In this document: piece by piece, positions 36,542 to 45,027 of the stretch | How positions within the stretch are numbered: position 1 is the first letter of the stretch | Layout: each line of letters starts with the position of its first letter | Assembly (NCBI GenBank): GCA_020638495.1 | Contig: JACKIN010000009.1 | Coordinates: 62,001 to 126,000, forward strand | Reading direction: 5' to 3' | Source of the DNA: Geminicoccaceae bacterium | Lineage (GTDB): Bacteria; Pseudomonadota; Alphaproteobacteria; Geminicoccales; Geminicoccaceae | Length of the DNA stretch: 64,000 nucleotides | Made by a program: the position numbers and the translations under genes | The notes under the pieces: generated by a model | The model's input: the letters and a program-made list of their open reading frames with translations, nothing else | Databases searched by the model: none | What the model was told of the DNA's origin: nothing

Positions 36542-39330
36542 GCCGCCATGGCGCCGACCGCCCCGGTGCAGCGGATGCAGAGCCCGCCGGCCTCGTCGAC
36601 CTCCTCGAGCACCTGCCAGCAGCGGCCGCATTTCTCGCCCGCCGCCAGCGCCGGCACGACCCCCACGCCCGGCACGTCGGCGAGCGTGAAGGCACCCCCG
36701 GGCGGGGTTCCGACCACGATCTCGATGCCGCTCGTGATGCAGAGCCCGGCCATGTCGAGCCCCTCGATGGCGGCGGCATGCGCCTCGGTCACATGGACGA
36801 CAGGGGCGGCCTGCAGGCTGGCACCGATGCGTTTCTCGCGACGCTCGATCTCGAGCGCCCCGGTGACCACGCGGCGCACCGCCCTGACCTTCTCCCAGCG
36901 GGCGGCGAGCGCGGGGTCGCGCCAGTCGCCCGGCAGCGTCTCGAAGAGCTCGAGATGGATGCTGTCCGTCTCGCCCTGGCCGCGGGCGAGCCAGGCTTCC
37001 TCGGCGGTGAAGACGAGGACCGGGGCGAGCCAGCGCACGAGGCAGTTGAAAACCCGGTCGAGCACGGTGCGGGCGGCGCGGCGCCGCACGCTGTCGACCG
37101 CGTCGCAGTAGAGGCTGTCCTTGCGCACGTCGAAATAGAAGGCCGAGAGGTCGATGGCGCAGAAATGATGGATGGCGCCATAGAGCCTGGGAAAGTCATA
37201 GCTGGCGTTGCAGGAGCGGACGAGGTCGTCGAGCTCCGCCAGCCGGTGCAGGACCCAGCGCTCGAGCTCCGGCATCCGGTCGCAGGGCAGGCGCTCGACC
37301 TCGCGGAAGCCGGCGAGGTTGCCGAGCGCGTAGCGCAGCGTGTTGCGCAGGCGGCGATAGTTGTCGCCGATGCCGTCCAGGATCTCCTTGCCGATGCGGA
37401 TGTCCTCGGCATAGTCGGCGGAGACCGTCCACAGGCGCAGGATGTCGGCGCCATGGGTCTTCATGAGGTCGATCGGCGAAAGGACGTTGCCCTTCGACTT
37501 CGACATCTTCTCGCCCTTGGCGTCGACGACGAAGCCGTGGGTCAGCACGGCATCGTAGGGTGCCCGGCCGCGGGTGCCGCAGCTCTCGAGCAGCGAGGAG
37601 TGGAACCAGCCGCGATGCTGGTCGGAGCCCTCGAGATAGAGGTCGGCCGGCCATTTCAGCTCCGGCCGCTGCTCCAGGACGAAGGCGTGGGTCGAGCCCG
37701 ATTCGAACCAGACATCGAGGATGTCGTCGACCTTCTCGAAGTCTTCCTTGCGATGATCGTTGCCGAGGAAGTCCTGGGGGTCCCTGGTCCACCAGGCATC
37801 GGCGCCCTCGGCCTCGAAGGCCAGCGCGATGCGCTCGATCACGGCCGGGTCGCGCAAGGGCTCGCCCGTCTTTTTGTCGACGAAGACGGCGATCGGCACG
37901 CCCCAGGCGCGCTGCCGGCTGATGCACCAGTCGGGCCGCGTCTCGATCATCGAGCGCAGCCGGTTCTTCCCCCTGGCCGGGACGAAGGTCGTGGCGTCGA
38001 TGGCGTCGAGCGCCTTCTGGCGCAGATCGAGCTCGCCCTCCATCGGGATGAACCACTGGGCCGTGGCGCGGAAGATCAAGGGCGCCTTGGAGCGCCAGGA
38101 ATGCGGGTAGGAATGGACGAGCCTGCCCTGCGCCAGGAGGTTGCCCTCGGCCCTCAGGGCCTCGACCACCGGCTCCGCCGCCTTGAAGACGTGAATGCCC
38201 TCGAAGCCCGGCACGGCCGCCGTGTAGCTGCCGTCCTCGGCCACGGTGTCCGGCACCTCGAGCCCGTGGCGCCGGCCGAGCTCGAAGTCGTCGGCGCCGT
38301 GCCCGGGGGCGATGTGGACGAGGCCCGTGCCGTCCTCGTCGCTGACGAAGTCGGCCGGGTGCAGCGGCACCTCGAAGCCGTAGCCGCCGGCGTGGCCGGC
38401 GAGCGGGTGGGCGGCGATCGAGCCGGCGAGCGCCGTGCCCTTGAAGGTCTCGAGCACCTGCCAGTCGGCGATGCCGGCCGTCGCCATGGTGGCCTCGACC
38501 AGCGTCTCGGCCATGATCAGCCGGCGGCCGGCGGCCGCGACCAGGGCGTAGTCGATGGCGGCGCCATAGGCCACGGCCCGGTTGGCCGGGATGGTCCAGG
38601 GCGTGGTGGTCCAGATGACCACGGCGGCATCGGCGAAGCGTGGCTGCGCCGGGCGGATGAGGGGAAAGGCCACCCAGATCGTGGTCGAGGTGTGGTCGTG
38701 GTATTCCACCTCGGCCTCGGCGAGGGCGGTCTTCTCGACCACCGACCACATCACCGATCGCTTGCCGCGATAGAGCGAGCCGTTGAGCAGGAACTTCGCC
38801 AGCTCGCGATAGATGTCGGCCTCGGACCGGAAGTCCATGGTCGCGTAGCGCCGGTCCCAGTCGCCGACGACGCCGAGCCGCTCGAACTCGGCGCGCTGGA
38901 TGTCGATCCAGCGGGCCGCGTACTCGCGGCACTCGCGGCGGAAGTCGATGATCGGCACGTCGTCCTTGTTCTTGCCCCTCTTCCGGTACTCCTGCTCGAT
39001 CTGCCATTCGATCGGCAGGCCGTGGCAGTCCCAGCCGGGGACATAGGCCGCGTCCTTGCCGAGCATCTGCCGGCTGCGGTTGACGACGTCCTTGAGGATC
39101 TTGTTGAGCGCCGTGCCCATGTGCAGGTGGCCGTTGGCGTAGGGCGGGCCGTCATGGAGGATGAAGCGCTCGCGGCCACGAGCGGCCTCGCGCAGCCGGC
39201 CATACTGCGCCTCGGCCGCCCAGCGCTCGAGCTGGGCCGGCTCGCGCGCCGGCAGGTTCGCCTTCATGGCGAAGTCCGTGCGCGGCAGGAAGACGGTGTC
39301 CCTGTAGTCCTTCGGGTAGTCCTTGGTCAT
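36538..39330 (-). CDS. ileS: Isoleucyl-tRNA synthetase
   Basis: The 930-residue class I synthetase charges tRNA-Ile. It has the HIGH-type motif PYANGHLHMG near 58-67, a long CP1 editing domain (about 190-400), the KMSKS loop GEKMSKSKGN near 607-616, an anticodon-binding helical domain, and a C-terminal zinc finger with CGRCWQVLEEV and CIRCTGAVG. Length matches bacterial type I enzymes. It starts 45 bp after ribF and its TGA overlaps the lspA start. No T-box or leader was seen. Confidence 0.97.
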   Translation of the reverse strand: MTKDYPKDYRDTVFLPRTDFAMKANLPAREPAQLERWAAEAQYGRLREAARGRERFILHDGPPYANGHLHMGTALNKILKDVVNRSRQMLGKDAAYVPGWDCHGLPIEWQIEQEYRKRGKNKDDVPIIDFRRECREYAARWIDIQRAEFERLGVVGDWDRRYATMDFRSEADIYRELAKFLLNGSLYRGKRSVMWSVVEKTALAEAEVEYHDHTSTTIWVAFPLIRPAQPRFADAAVVIWTTTPWTIPANRAVAYGAAIDYALVAAAGRRLIMAETLVEATMATAGIADWQVLETFKGTALAGSIAAHPLAGHAGGYGFEVPLHPADFVSDEDGTGLVHIAPGHGADDFELGRRHGLEVPDTVAEDGSYTAAVPGFEGIHVFKAAEPVVEALRAEGNLLAQGRLVHSYPHSWRSKAPLIFRATAQWFIPMEGELDLRQKALDAIDATTFVPARGKNRLRSMIETRPDWCISRQRAWGVPIAVFVDKKTGEPLRDPAVIERIALAFEAEGADAWWTRDPQDFLGNDHRKEDFEKVDDILDVWFESGSTHAFVLEQRPELKWPADLYLEGSDQHRGWFHSSLLESCGTRGRAPYDAVLTHGFVVDAKGEKMSKSKGNVLSPIDLMKTHGADILRLWTVSADYAEDIRIGKEILDGIGDNYRRLRNTLRYALGNLAGFREVERLPCDRMPELERWVLHRLAELDDLVRSCNASYDFPRLYGAIHHFCAIDLSAFYFDVRKDSLYCDAVDSVRRRAARTVLDRVFNCLVRWLAPVLVFTAEEAWLARGQGETDSIHLELFETLPGDWRDPALAARWEKVRAVRRVVTGALEIERREKRIGASLQAAPVVHVTEAHAAAIEGLDMAGLCITSGIEIVVGTPPGGAFTLADVPGVGVVPALAAGEKCGRCWQVLEEVDEAGGLCIRCTGAVGAMAA

Positions 39331-39375
39331 CCGGTCGTCATCCGATCGGGCGCGCCTTCGGCCCGGCGCGCCGCG

Positions 39376-40353
39376 TCAAGCGTCGAGACGGTCATGGATT
39401 CGCCGCGCCGCGGAGCAATCCTCTGCGATCTGGGCCTTCAGGGCCTCGATCCCGGGGAACTTCACCTCGCCGCGCAGGCGTTCCAGGAACGCCACATCGA
39501 GCCGCTGTCCGTAGAGATCGAGCCGAGCATCGAGAAGGTGCACCTCGAGCAGCAGCCGATCGCCGTCGAATGTGGGGCGGCGACCCAGATTCGCGATGCC
39601 GGGATACCAGACCTTGCCTGCCGGTGTACAGCGGCCGGCGCGCACCGCGTAGACGCCGCTGGCCGGCAGGGCATAGCGTTCGGCGGCGGGGGCGATGTTG
39701 GCCGTGGGAAAGCCGATGGTGCGACCGCGCCGATGGCCTTGGCCGACGATGCCGGTGAGCTCGAAGGGATAGCCCAGCAGGCGGTTGGCGAGCGCCAGCT
39801 CGCCGGCGGCCAGGGCGACGCGGATCCGGGTCGAGGAGCAGGGCAGCCCGTCTGCCATGACCGGCGGCACGGCGGCGAAGGCGAAGTCGTGGGCGGCGGC
39901 CGCCTCCTGCAGGAGCGCCGCGTCGCCCTGCCGCCGGTGGCCGAAGCGGAAGGCCTCGCCGGCCGCGAGGCCCCTGATGCCGAGCCGGCCGACGAGGATA
40001 CGCTCGACGAATTCCGGGGCGGGCATCGCCATGAGAGCCCGGTCGAAGCGCAAGAGGAAGAGGTGATCGACGCCGAGGTCGCGCAGGAGCGCTATCTTCC
40101 GCCGCAGCGGCGCGAGGCGCAGAGGTGCCGTCGCCGGGCTCAGCACCTCGCGGGGATGCGGCTCGAAGGTGACGACGCCGAGGCCGCCGGCCCGCGCCAC
40201 CTGGCCGTGGGCCGCCTGGCCGTGGGCCGCCTGGCGGCGCGCCGCCTCGATGACGGCGCGATGCCCCTGGTGCACGCCGTCGAAATTGCCGATGGCGACC
40301 GCACAGCCGACCGCCTCGGGCGGCAAAGCTGCGAAACCCCGATGGACCCTCAT
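39376..40353 (-). CDS. ribF: Bifunctional riboflavin kinase/FAD synthetase
   Basis: RibF phosphorylates riboflavin to FMN and adenylates it to FAD. The 325-residue protein has the nucleotidyltransferase motif AIGNFDGVHQGHRAV (21-35), VVTFEPHPREVL, and FRFGHRRQGDAALL in the N-terminal domain. The kinase domain has RTIGFPTANI and GIANLGRRPTFDG. A short insertion RRQAAHGQAAHGQVARAG follows the first motif. It comes from a 15-bp tandem duplication (CTGGCCGTGGGCCGC on the plus strand, about 40200-40230), tolerated in a loop. It uses the product of the rib operon at the left of the window. Confidence 0.95.
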   Translation of the reverse strand: MRVHRGFAALPPEAVGCAVAIGNFDGVHQGHRAVIEAARRQAAHGQAAHGQVARAGGLGVVTFEPHPREVLSPATAPLRLAPLRRKIALLRDLGVDHLFLLRFDRALMAMPAPEFVERILVGRLGIRGLAAGEAFRFGHRRQGDAALLQEAAAAHDFAFAAVPPVMADGLPCSSTRIRVALAAGELALANRLLGYPFELTGIVGQGHRRGRTIGFPTANIAPAAERYALPASGVYAVRAGRCTPAGKVWYPGIANLGRRPTFDGDRLLLEVHLLDARLDLYGQRLDVAFLERLRGEVKFPGIEALKAQIAEDCSAARRIHDRLDA

Positions 40354-40458
40354 GCGCCGCCTTCTTCCACGGGCCGCGAAGCCTGTAAAGCTCGGCCCGT
40401 GGTCGGTTTCCGGCGCGGCCCGGCGGTCCGGGTCCTGCCAGCGGAGGCTGGGGGGCGT

Positions 40459-42012
40459 CTAGCGGCAGAGGCTGGCGATCGCCCGCTCCAGGCCGGGCCG
40501 GTCGGTTACCCGTTGCCGGTAGCCGACCTCGCCGGTGCCGACGACGGTCGGCGGCGTTGCCTTGCTGCCGTCATTGATCCGGCCGACGACGAACGGGTCG
40601 CCCGACGGGTTGCGCCAGGTGAGCGTGCTGCCGGTGACCTGCGGCGCGTAGGCGCCGCCACCCGGGTGGATGTGGTCGGTGACGGGCCGGCCCTTGACCG
40701 GAACGACCCACACCCCCCGGCCGCTGGTGTTGAAGCGGTAGGTGATGTAGTCGCCGGCGGCGACCTCCTCGGAGCTGCGGGCGAGGAAGAAGGCTTTTGG
40801 CTTGGATTCGCTGCCGATCGCGGAGTTGGTCACGGCACGGGCCACATAGTCCCAGTACTGCGCGGTGCCGCGGCCGTCCGGACCGCGGTAGGGCTTCTTG
40901 TCGCTGGCGTAGGACGGCAGCACGTACTCGCCCTGGTAGCCCCAGGTCGCGTCGATCCTGGCGGCGTAGGAGTGGCGCACGCCGCCGGTCTCGAACTTGG
41001 TGAAGTCGCTGTGCGAGACGTACCGGCTGAACGAGCCGCCCTTGTAGTCGCGCCAGCCGAAGAGCGGCTCGGCGATGATCCGGCAGCGCCAGACATCCGG
41101 CCAGGCCTGCCATTTGCCGGCCGCCGTGTCGCCACCGAGCTGGGCGAAATCGCCGAAGTCGATGCTCGACGTCTTCAGGTTCATGCGGCCCAGGACGATG
41201 AACGGCCGCACCGCGTCCTTGTGGGTGCGGATGCGGACCAGCGTGCCGACACCTTCCGTGCGCTTGCCGTTGGGCGAGGTCAGCCAGCCGGCCGGTTGCG
41301 GATCGAACGAGGCGCCGATCCAGTAGACGCCGCGAAACCCCTCGACGACGATCTGGAACTTGCCGTTGATCGACTGATTGGGGCTGACCAGCAGAAGATC
41401 CTGGTCGGCCCGGCCGGTCACCTTCTGGAAGCCGGAAGGCTGGACATAGTGGATGACCAGATTGGCGGCGGGCGAGGGGATGGCCGGGACGTCGGTCGGG
41501 CTGCTCGATCCGGAGCCGCCGGAGGCCGGGCTGCCGGCCGTGGAGCCGCCGGAAGTGGCACCGCCGGCGGTCGGGTTTCCGGCAGTGGCGCCTCCGGCGG
41601 TGGAGCCGCCGGAAGTGGAGCCGCCGGAAGTGGAGCCGCCGGAAGTGGTGCCGCCGGAAGTGGCGATGCCGGAACCCGGCAAGGTGAGCGCCGGGAAGCC
41701 CGGCAGCAGCCGTTGCTGGCCGAGCTTCAGCTTTGGGATCGCATCCCCGGCGGTTGCCTGGCGGCCCGGGAGGCCGAGCTGGAACGAGTTGCGGAAGCTG
41801 AAGGGCTCGGCCGCCAGGGCAAGAGGTGCCAGCGTCGGCTGCAGCACGGCGGCGGCCGCGACGATCGTGCCGAGCGCCAGGATGCGAAGGAATGGCGGCA
41901 CGACGTGTCGAGGCACCCGGCACCCCGTCGCAACGTCGCGGGCGGCCTGGTTCCGGCTGGTGGCAGCCGGCGTGGCTCCCTTGGTGGGTCCGCGGCTGCG
42001 GTCCGGGGTCAT
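40459..42012 (-). CDS. Unknown secreted protein with pentapeptide-repeat linker
   Basis: The 517-residue protein has a long basic N-region, a hydrophobic signal core (ILALGTIVAAAAVLQPTLAPLALAAEP) with cleavage near residue 68, and a mature start SFRNSFQLGLPGRQ. Residues 118-167 are ten units of T-[SA]-G-x-x. The C-terminal domain (about 172-517) contains many Trp/Tyr-Arg motifs (WIGASFDPQPAGWL, AEPLFGWRDYKGGSFSRY, WGYQGEYVLPSYASD, DHIHPGGGAYAPQV) and a final Cys. I do not recognise it. Its gene is divergent from gspD across 400 bp, so it could be a secretion substrate or partner. An ATG 36 bp earlier is possible. Confidence 0.82.
   Translation of the reverse strand: MTPDRSRGPTKGATPAATSRNQAARDVATGCRVPRHVVPPFLRILALGTIVAAAAVLQPTLAPLALAAEPFSFRNSFQLGLPGRQATAGDAIPKLKLGQQRLLPGFPALTLPGSGIATSGGTTSGGSTSGGSTSGGSTAGGATAGNPTAGGATSGGSTAGSPASGGSGSSSPTDVPAIPSPAANLVIHYVQPSGFQKVTGRADQDLLLVSPNQSINGKFQIVVEGFRGVYWIGASFDPQPAGWLTSPNGKRTEGVGTLVRIRTHKDAVRPFIVLGRMNLKTSSIDFGDFAQLGGDTAAGKWQAWPDVWRCRIIAEPLFGWRDYKGGSFSRYVSHSDFTKFETGGVRHSYAARIDATWGYQGEYVLPSYASDKKPYRGPDGRGTAQYWDYVARAVTNSAIGSESKPKAFFLARSSEEVAAGDYITYRFNTSGRGVWVVPVKGRPVTDHIHPGGGAYAPQVTGSTLTWRNPSGDPFVVGRINDGSKATPPTVVGTGEVGYRQRVTDRPGLERAIASLCR
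41512..41661 (-). repeat. Ten 15-bp coding repeats (pentapeptide linker)
   Basis: Ten in-frame 15-bp units encode TSGGT, TSGGS (three times), TAGGA, TAGNP, TAGGA, TSGGS, TAGSP and ASGGS. Three adjacent units are nearly identical in DNA, showing recent slippage or duplication. The result is a flexible Gly/Ser/Thr spacer between the mature N-terminus and the main domain of the secreted protein. Confidence 0.9.
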
Positions 42013-42216
42013 CGCATCTTCTCCTTGATTGTCCGCGCTGGCTGGCATGCCTGCCGATCCCGGTCGCCCGCTGGGTCGCTCGCGGGCAGGTGGACGAGCT
42101 CCGATGGCGGCATTCGACCCGTTCGTTGTAACCCGGGTAGCAAAACCGAAGAGCAGTATCTAGAACTCAATCGAGAAAACTTTTGGTTAAGAAAAATTCC
42201 GTATTCGTGATCAAAT

Positions 42217-42232
42217 CAGTATCATGATACTG
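42217..42232. promoter_or_regulatory. 16-bp perfect palindrome, probable operator
   Basis: CAGTATCATGATACTG is an exact palindrome at the edge of the A/T-rich promoter region upstream of gspD. Its size and symmetry suit a dimeric repressor or activator. It lies about 180 bp from the gspD start and 205 bp from the divergent gene, so it could control either. No candidate regulator is encoded nearby. Confidence 0.55.
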
Positions 42233-42339
42233 TCCATGCGGCATGGTTTCGGCTCGCGGTTGTTTATCAACCAGAGCGTGCATAATCGTCGAATTCTCGC
42301 TTGTTTGGTGTTTCGTGGACGCCGAGGTTGTGACGCGGC

Positions 42340-42365
42340 CATCACCCTTGTAAGAGCGGGTGATG
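42340..42365 (+). promoter_or_regulatory. Hairpin in the gspD leader
   Basis: CATCACCC (42340-42347) and GGGTGATG (42358-42365) form a perfect 8-bp stem around a 10-base loop, ending 47 bp before the gspD ATG. In an mRNA leader this could affect translation or stability. There is no T-run, so it is not an intrinsic terminator. Confidence 0.4.
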
Positions 42366-42412
42366 CGCCGCGGGCACGGCGGTTCTCACAATCATCCGGG
42401 AAGGGGCGTCCG

Positions 42413-45016
42413 ATGAGACCTCCCGCTTTGTCGCGACGGTTCGCGGCCATAGGCATTTTCTTGTCGGTACTGGCGCTCGGCGCCTGCGAGACGCCGGTCG
42501 AGGGATACGGGGCAGTCGGCAACAGCTTGAGGACTGTCGACTTCGATCCACCGCCGGGCGGCGAGACCGCGGCCCGCTCGCCGACCCCGACGACCGGTGG
42601 CACGGCGACGGGCGAAAGGCCCCAGTCGCAGCTCTTCTTCGGCCAGAACCCGGTGCCGGGAGCGGAGACCGCTGCCGCCGCTGACACGACCGGCGGAGTC
42701 AGGCTGAACTTCGATGGCGCCAGCCTGCGCGAGGTCGTGGACGTGGTGCTCGGCGAGATCCTGGGCGTGAGCTACACGATCGATCCGGCGGTGAGCGGCG
42801 ACGTGATCCTGTCGTCGACCGCACCGCTCTCCCGCGCCGACATGCTGACCGTGCTCGAGACCATCCTGCAGATGCACGGCGCCACGCTGGTCGATCTCGG
42901 CGGCACCTACGCGGTGATGGCGGGAGCACCCACGGTCGGTGCCGCGCAGTTCACGACCGTCGGCGGCGAGCAGGCGCCACCCCTGATCGTCGGCACCGGC
43001 GTCACCGTCGTGCCGCTGCGCTACGTGAGCGCCGCCGCGGCATCGCAGTTCATCCAGCCCCTGCTCTCGCTGCCCGAGCAGATCCGCATCGACGACGCCC
43101 GCAACCTCCTGCTCTTCGTCGGCAATGCGGCGGAACGGCAGAACGTGGTCCGCACGCTCGGCGAGATCGACGTGGACTGGATGGCCGGCCGGTCGGTCGG
43201 GATCTTCCCCCTGAGCACGGCGACGCCGGAATCCGTCATCGCCGAGCTCGATGGCCTGTTCTCGCCCTTCGGCGGCTTCGATATCAACACCTCGGGCGTG
43301 CGCTTCCTGCCGATGGACCGGCTGAACGCGGTGCTCGCCATCACCAGCCAGCCCGAGCAGCTCGTCGACATCGAGCGCTGGGTGCAGCGTCTCGACCGGG
43401 GCAGCGGGTCGAGCGTGCAGTTCTTCGTCTACCAGCTCCAGAACACGCCGGCCTTGCCGATGGCGGAGCTTCTGAACGCCACCTTCGCCGACGCGGCGGC
43501 CGCCGATCTGGTGCCGGCCTCGGCCGGGCTCGCCGGCGAGTTCGGGGCGGTGCCGTCGCAGGCCGGGCTCGAGACCGGCGACTTTCTCGGCGACACGGCG
43601 CCCCTGCCCTTCGACGCGCCATTCGGCGACCTGCCGCCCAGTCAGCGTCGCGACGTGCTGTCCTCGGTCAAGGTCGTGCCCAACGAGCTCTCCAACTCGC
43701 TCGTGGTGCGCGCCACGCCGCAGGCCTATGCGCTGATCGAGCAGACCATCCGCCGGCTCGACGTGGCACCCCTGCAGGTGCTGATCGAGGCGACCATCGC
43801 CGAGGTCGTGCTCAACGACCAGCTGCGCTACGGCGTGCAGTACTTCTTCCAGGCCGGCAGCTTCAGGGCCGGCTTCAACACGACGACCGACGGTGGCGCC
43901 AGTGGCGCAGTCAATCCCAATCTGCTCGACCCGCTGGCTCTCGTGCCGGGCTTCAACTTCGTCTATTCCGGCGCCAGCTCGAACATCACCATCGACGCGC
44001 TGTCCCGCATCACCGACGTGCAGGTCCTCTCCTCGCCCTCGCTGGTGGTCCAGGACAACAGCGAGGCGGTGCTGACCGTCGGCGACGAGGTGCCGCTCGT
44101 CACCCGCACCTCGCAGGGCGTGGAAAACCCGGACTCGCCCATCGTCGCCAACATCGAGTATCGCGAGACCGGCGTCATCCTCGAGGTGAAGCCGCGCATC
44201 AACTTCAACAACATCGTCTCGCTGCAGATCTCGCAGGAGGTCAGCCGGGTGCAGCCGGTCGGCGAGGACCAGTTCGGCAACCCGACCATCGCCCAGCGGC
44301 GGATCACCAGCAGCGTCAACGTCACCAGCGGCCAGACCGTGGTCCTGGGCGGGCTGATCCAGGACGACACGATCCGCAACAACAGCAGCGTGCCGGGGCT
44401 CGGCGACATCCCGGTGCTGGGCAATCTCTTCGGCAGCACCAACGATGTGTCGCAGCGCACCGAGCTCATCGTCTTCATCACGCCCCGGGTGATCCGCAAC
44501 GCCGACGACGCGCGGGCCGTCAGCGAGGAGCTGCGCGACCGGATGCGGGCCGCCCAGCCGCCCGCCGACTCCGCGGGCGAGCCGCTGACGCCGGCCGGCG
44601 CACCCCCGCCCGTGCCGACGACGACCCCGCCGCCGGCGCCCGAGCCGGCCCCGCCGCCGGCGCCGCCCGCGACGACGATCACGCCGCGACCCCTGACGAC
44701 CAGCGAGCTGCCCGAGCCGGCGCTGCCTGACCCCGAGCCGGCCGGAGCACCGGCGGAGGCGCCCGGCGAGGAGCCAGTACCCGGCATCGTGCCGGTCGCC
44801 TGGGTCGAGCCGACGGCCGTCGTGCCGCCGGTCGCCCTGCCGGTCGTCGAGCCGCCCTCCGTCGGGCCGCCGGATGGCGAGCCGCCGCGCCGCCGGCCGT
44901 CGGTCGACCCGGCCGCGGCGGATGCCCCGCCGGCCAACCTGCCGCTGGCCCGGCCGATTCCGGGGGATGTGGTCCTGCCGGCGCCGCGCCCCGGCGAGGT
45001 GGGCATCGCCCTCTAG
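42413..45016 (+). CDS. gspD: Type II secretion secretin GspD, lipoprotein form with Pro-rich tail
   Basis: The 867-residue outer-membrane channel protein begins with a lipoprotein signal (IGIFLSVLALGAC, Cys25). After a disordered region come the N0 domain (LNFDGASLREVVDVVLGEILGVSY, about 100-165), N1-N3 domains (VVPLRYVSAAAASQFI; VGIFPLSTATPESVIAEL; VVPNELSNSLVVRA) and the secretin domain (VQVLSSPSLVVQDN; VILEVKPRINFNNIVSLQISQEVS; TVVLGGLIQDD; VPGLGDIPVLGNLF). Residues from about 720 form an unusual 150-residue Pro/Ala/Glu-rich tail. The ATG at 42413 follows an AAGGGGCG site. Only gspO follows; the other general secretion genes are not in this window. Confidence 0.94.
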   Translation: MRPPALSRRFAAIGIFLSVLALGACETPVEGYGAVGNSLRTVDFDPPPGGETAARSPTPTTGGTATGERPQSQLFFGQNPVPGAETAAAADTTGGVRLNFDGASLREVVDVVLGEILGVSYTIDPAVSGDVILSSTAPLSRADMLTVLETILQMHGATLVDLGGTYAVMAGAPTVGAAQFTTVGGEQAPPLIVGTGVTVVPLRYVSAAAASQFIQPLLSLPEQIRIDDARNLLLFVGNAAERQNVVRTLGEIDVDWMAGRSVGIFPLSTATPESVIAELDGLFSPFGGFDINTSGVRFLPMDRLNAVLAITSQPEQLVDIERWVQRLDRGSGSSVQFFVYQLQNTPALPMAELLNATFADAAAADLVPASAGLAGEFGAVPSQAGLETGDFLGDTAPLPFDAPFGDLPPSQRRDVLSSVKVVPNELSNSLVVRATPQAYALIEQTIRRLDVAPLQVLIEATIAEVVLNDQLRYGVQYFFQAGSFRAGFNTTTDGGASGAVNPNLLDPLALVPGFNFVYSGASSNITIDALSRITDVQVLSSPSLVVQDNSEAVLTVGDEVPLVTRTSQGVENPDSPIVANIEYRETGVILEVKPRINFNNIVSLQISQEVSRVQPVGEDQFGNPTIAQRRITSSVNVTSGQTVVLGGLIQDDTIRNNSSVPGLGDIPVLGNLFGSTNDVSQRTELIVFITPRVIRNADDARAVSEELRDRMRAAQPPADSAGEPLTPAGAPPPVPTTTPPPAPEPAPPPAPPATTITPRPLTTSELPEPALPDPEPAGAPAEAPGEEPVPGIVPVAWVEPTAVVPPVALPVVEPPSVGPPDGEPPRRRPSVDPAAADAPPANLPLARPIPGDVVLPAPRPGEVGIAL

Positions 45017-45027
45017 GCGAGGCCGCG

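Larger units (their letters stand above)
42013..42412. other. Divergent intergenic region between secreted protein and gspD
   Basis: This 400-bp gap holds no confident gene. Its centre (about 42130-42220) is strikingly A/T-rich for this genome, with stretches such as GAAAACTTTTGGTTAAGAAAAATT, and probably contains the promoters of both genes. A 16-bp perfect palindrome (42217-42232) and a hairpin (42340-42365) are listed separately. A reading frame opens at 42224 in frame with gspD, but its extra N-terminus lacks a signal sequence, so it is taken as leader. Confidence 0.6.

Noticed and set aside
36778..42210. A very long plus-strand open frame of about 1,800 codons
   Set aside because: It is the antisense of ileS, ribF and the secreted-protein gene, has no family features, and reflects the codon bias of G/C-rich genes.
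42224..42412. Upstream extension of GspD by 63 residues
   Set aside because: It would bury the lipoprotein signal in the middle of the chain; the ATG at 42413 directly precedes a clean signal and lipobox.
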